A stretch of 64,000 bases of DNA from Nostoc sp. UHCC 0926 (GTDB taxonomy: Bacteria; Cyanobacteriota; Cyanobacteriia; Cyanobacteriales; Nostocaceae), in contig NZ_CP117768.1 in the NCBI RefSeq assembly GCF_028623165.1, positions 6,204,001-6,268,000 on the forward strand, read 5' to 3'. Made by a program: the position numbers and the translations under genes. Positions 62,122 to 64,000 of this stretch are shown here, piece by piece (position 1 is the stretch's first letter; each line of letters begins with the position of its first letter). The notes under the pieces are model-generated. The model saw nothing but the letters and a program-made list of their open reading frames with translations. It did not search any database and was not told the DNA's origin.

Positions 62122-62846
62122 AACTGCCTCAACCACTTCACTTATATATAAGTTATCAACTTTTATTCACAATTCTTTCTACCACATGGGATAAATGCTA
62201 AATCCAAAAGTTAGACAAAAAACTTTACATCCAGATTGGATATAAATCTGCCTCTATACCATTAAAATGCTAAATAAAAGTTTTTTCTAAATTAAGTCAG
62301 GAATTATTCAAAATATAATCTTAGTCCTGATTGACTGGAAAAATAGATAATACTAACAAACTAATTTATCTATCTGATTTTATATCTATCTTAAGATAGA
62401 AACATTTTATCTAACTTTTTGGGGATGCATCAAAAATATTTACTTATAGATGAAATGTATATTTTTTGTGATAATTCATCATTAATATATGTTATTGTAC
62501 ATAATAATAAACTAGGCTTTTTTTATAATTTTTATTTAACAACTTTATAAACTGACCAAAGAGTAATTTTCTTAATCACTAATGTTTTGCGAAAATTAGC
62601 AATAACTTTTATGAAAAGCCAGATTTAGCCCAATACGCTTGGGTTAGAGGCACATAAAATATATTGCGTAGGTTGGGGAGCCACAGCACCCAAGCGGTTT
62701 CCCGACGAGCCTTGCAAGTGGCTTTGAGGAACGAAACCCAACCTACAATTATCCTTAACTGAATTGTATTGAGATTTAGCCAGGAATTTATTATGTGAAA
62801 TTACACAGGAAAATTTGCTCACACTAATTTTTGTGAATATTGAATA
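62122..62846. other. AT-rich intergenic region with a degraded repeat
   Basis: No confident gene. At 62630-62755 a fragment CCCAATACGCTTGGGTTAG ... ACCCAACCTACAATT also occurs in part near 48060; it looks like a decayed transposon-type repeat. The remainder is very AT-rich. Confidence 0.4.
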
Positions 62847-62951
62847 TATAGCAATCCTAAATCATTCGTGAAAAGTTAGATCCCCGACAACTTTTACGAA
62901 GTCGGGGATCTGGACACTGCGAATTTCCACAAATCAGATAGGATTGCTATA
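62847..62951. repeat. Family A MITE-like element
   Basis: Ends TATAGCAATCCTAAATCATT and inverse TATAGCAATCCTATCTGATT. Inside, GATCCCCGACAACTT / AAGTCGGGGATC forms a hairpin. It lies shortly downstream of hemN. Confidence 0.85.
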
Positions 62952-63024
62952 TCATATTCCCTCAACTGTTATTTTGAAGGTAGATGGAGGAGATAATATG
63001 TAGCCAAAATTTGCAGAAGTTATC

Positions 63025-64000
63025 TCAAATGGCACGGGAGAATTTTGTCTCTCGCGTTCTTGTGTGAGTATCAAATATGACGGCAATATTTCTGACTAGT
63101 AATCTACCGATATCTGTAATATGGATATGATTTTTTGATAAACTGACCAGGCTATCGGCTTCTAATGGTTTTAACGCCTCTAGTTCATCAGAGAAATATT
63201 CATCAAAATTGATATGATATTTGTTTTCAATATCTTGCTTATGAAGCTGAAAGTGAGACATAATCCCCATGATGACATCCCGTCTGATAATATCATTTTG
63301 AGTAAGTTTGATACCTTTACTAATAGGTAAAGTACCCGCTGCAAGTGTTTGATAATAATCCTTTAATTCCTTGTGATTTTGAGCATAAGCATCTTCTAGC
63401 ATACTGATGGATGTAGCACCAAAACCAAACAGTTCTGTTTCTGCATGGGTAGTGTAGCCCTGGAAGTTGCGCTTGAGAGTACCATTCCGTTGAGCGATCG
63501 CTAATTCATCATTAGTTTTAGCAAAATGATCCATGCCAATAAATAGATATTGGTTATTCGTTAATTCTTCAATGGTCATTTTCAGAATCTCTAACTTTTC
63601 CTCTGCTGGGGGTAGTGCCTCTTGAGGGATATTTTTTTGCGTCGGTTTGAGCCACGGTACATAGGCAAAGTTAAAAACAACAATTCGGTCAGGGTCTAAC
63701 TCAATAGTCTTTTTCACCGTCTCCCGAAATGTCTCGCGGGTTTGATAGGGTAAACCATAAATAAGGTCTACATTCACACTTTCAAACTTAGCTTCTTTGA
63801 CCCAACTCATGACATCAAAAAGCATTTCTTCTGGCTGCACACGATTAACAGCTACTTGAACTTGGCGATTAAAATCCTGAATGCCAAAACTAATACGGTT
63901 AAATCCAATCTGTCTGAGAAAGAAAATGTAGTTTTTATCGATATAGCGGGGGTTAATCTCAATTGAGATTTCTGCTTGTGGATCGATGTTGAAATAGCGA
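63025..64000 (-). CDS. hemN: Oxygen-independent coproporphyrinogen III oxidase (5' end beyond window)
   Basis: Partial: the start lies beyond 64000; 325 codons are present. The visible part matches HemN from about the middle of the radical-SAM barrel: 'EISIEINPRYIDKNYIFFLRQIGFNRISFGIQDFN', 'VNVDLIYGLPYQTRETF', 'NFAYVPWLKP', and the HemN C-terminal domain ('RNFQGYTTHAETELFGFGATSIS', 'DIIRRDVIMGIMSHF'). The iron-sulfur CxxxCxxC would be in the missing N-terminus. It decarboxylates coproporphyrinogen III under low oxygen for heme and chlorophyll. The TTH in 'GYTTHAE' is the known HemN signature. Confidence 0.93.
   Translation of the reverse strand, partial: RYFNIDPQAEISIEINPRYIDKNYIFFLRQIGFNRISFGIQDFNRQVQVAVNRVQPEEMLFDVMSWVKEAKFESVNVDLIYGLPYQTRETFRETVKKTIELDPDRIVVFNFAYVPWLKPTQKNIPQEALPPAEEKLEILKMTIEELTNNQYLFIGMDHFAKTNDELAIAQRNGTLKRNFQGYTTHAETELFGFGATSISMLEDAYAQNHKELKDYYQTLAAGTLPISKGIKLTQNDIIRRDVIMGIMSHFQLHKQDIENKYHINFDEYFSDELEALKPLEADSLVSLSKNHIHITDIGRLLVRNIAVIFDTHTRTRETKFSRAI

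Noticed and set aside
62625..62822. Minus-strand 65-codon frame
   Set aside because: Lies in a decayed repeat (ACCCAACCTAC type); no ribosome site.

Overview
The window is a piece of a filamentous, probably heterocyst-forming cyanobacterial chromosome (Nostoc/Anabaena type). The evidence is photosystem I subunit PsaK, the beta-carboxysome shell protein CcmP, many HIP1-type GCGATCGC sites, an RNase P RNA carrying a heptanucleotide STRR insertion, a CuA-less alternative terminal oxidase (ARTO), and dense populations of STRRs, hairpin repeats and MITE-like elements between genes. No tRNA, rRNA, prophage, transposase gene or CRISPR array was seen.

Layout. 1-6.7 kb: start of a CheB-CheR-PAS signalling protein (cut by the left edge), a receiver-like protein lacking its phospho-acceptor Asp behind a truncated fasciclin fragment, a Gfo/Idh oxidoreductase and RNase III. 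6.8-10 kb: a small RHH-like protein, a hypothetical protein, rnpB, a membrane-anchored hypothetical protein and CorA. 10-15.4 kb: groL with a perfect CIRCE operator, a WecA/MraY-type transferase, FabG and thioredoxin. 15.6-19.7 kb: an MFS/BT1-like transporter behind a Fur-box-like site and a long hairpin, bracketed by inverted repeats, then an SLH-domain porin. 20-24 kb: a hypothetical protein, an acyl-ACP-desaturase-like di-iron protein, a DUF1350 hydrolase and histidine-kinase debris. 24.9-28.6 kb: a complete group II intron in the leader of ccmP, then a pentapeptide-repeat protein. 28.9-37.8 kb: cupin, DUF4232 lipoprotein, and a sugar block (GH15 glucoamylase, CDF metal transporter, amylo-1,6-glucosidase, glucose-dehydrogenase-like SDR). 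38.4-44.7 kb: two DUF2231 proteins, ctaC-ctaD-ctaE of an ARTO-type oxidase, a small membrane protein and a type II NADH dehydrogenase. 45-52 kb: a double-VOC protein, a secreted peptidoglycan-binding protein, a repeat-bounded gene remnant, an MGME1-like nuclease, cardiolipin synthase and an EEP phosphodiesterase. 52-60 kb: a Bax1-like/XPB-like pair, RqcH, and a GT4 glycosyltransferase. 60-64 kb: psaK, manganese catalase, a GlsB-type protein, and hemN cut by the right edge.

Genes that work together. NDH-2 (NADH to quinol) lies beside a quinol-oxidase-type terminal oxidase, forming a short respiratory chain. Glucoamylase and debranching enzyme would release glucose that the neighbouring SDR could oxidise. 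The XPB-like helicase and Bax1-like nuclease overlap and probably act as a DNA unwinding/cutting pair.

The strongest unusual theme is how far small repeats have entered genes. At least five MITE-like families recur. Several reading frames end inside a repeat (DUF1350 protein, debranching enzyme, the 47.0-kb hypothetical protein, RqcH). The XPB-like helicase carries an in-frame copy of a normally intergenic repeat, and three arrays with 20-, 21- and 21/42-bp periods sit between genes. I found no convincing new multi-gene defence or biosynthetic system; the best candidates for new biology are repeat-driven remodelling of protein C-termini, the intron in the ccmP leader, and the inverted-repeat-bracketed, Fur-box-linked transporter.
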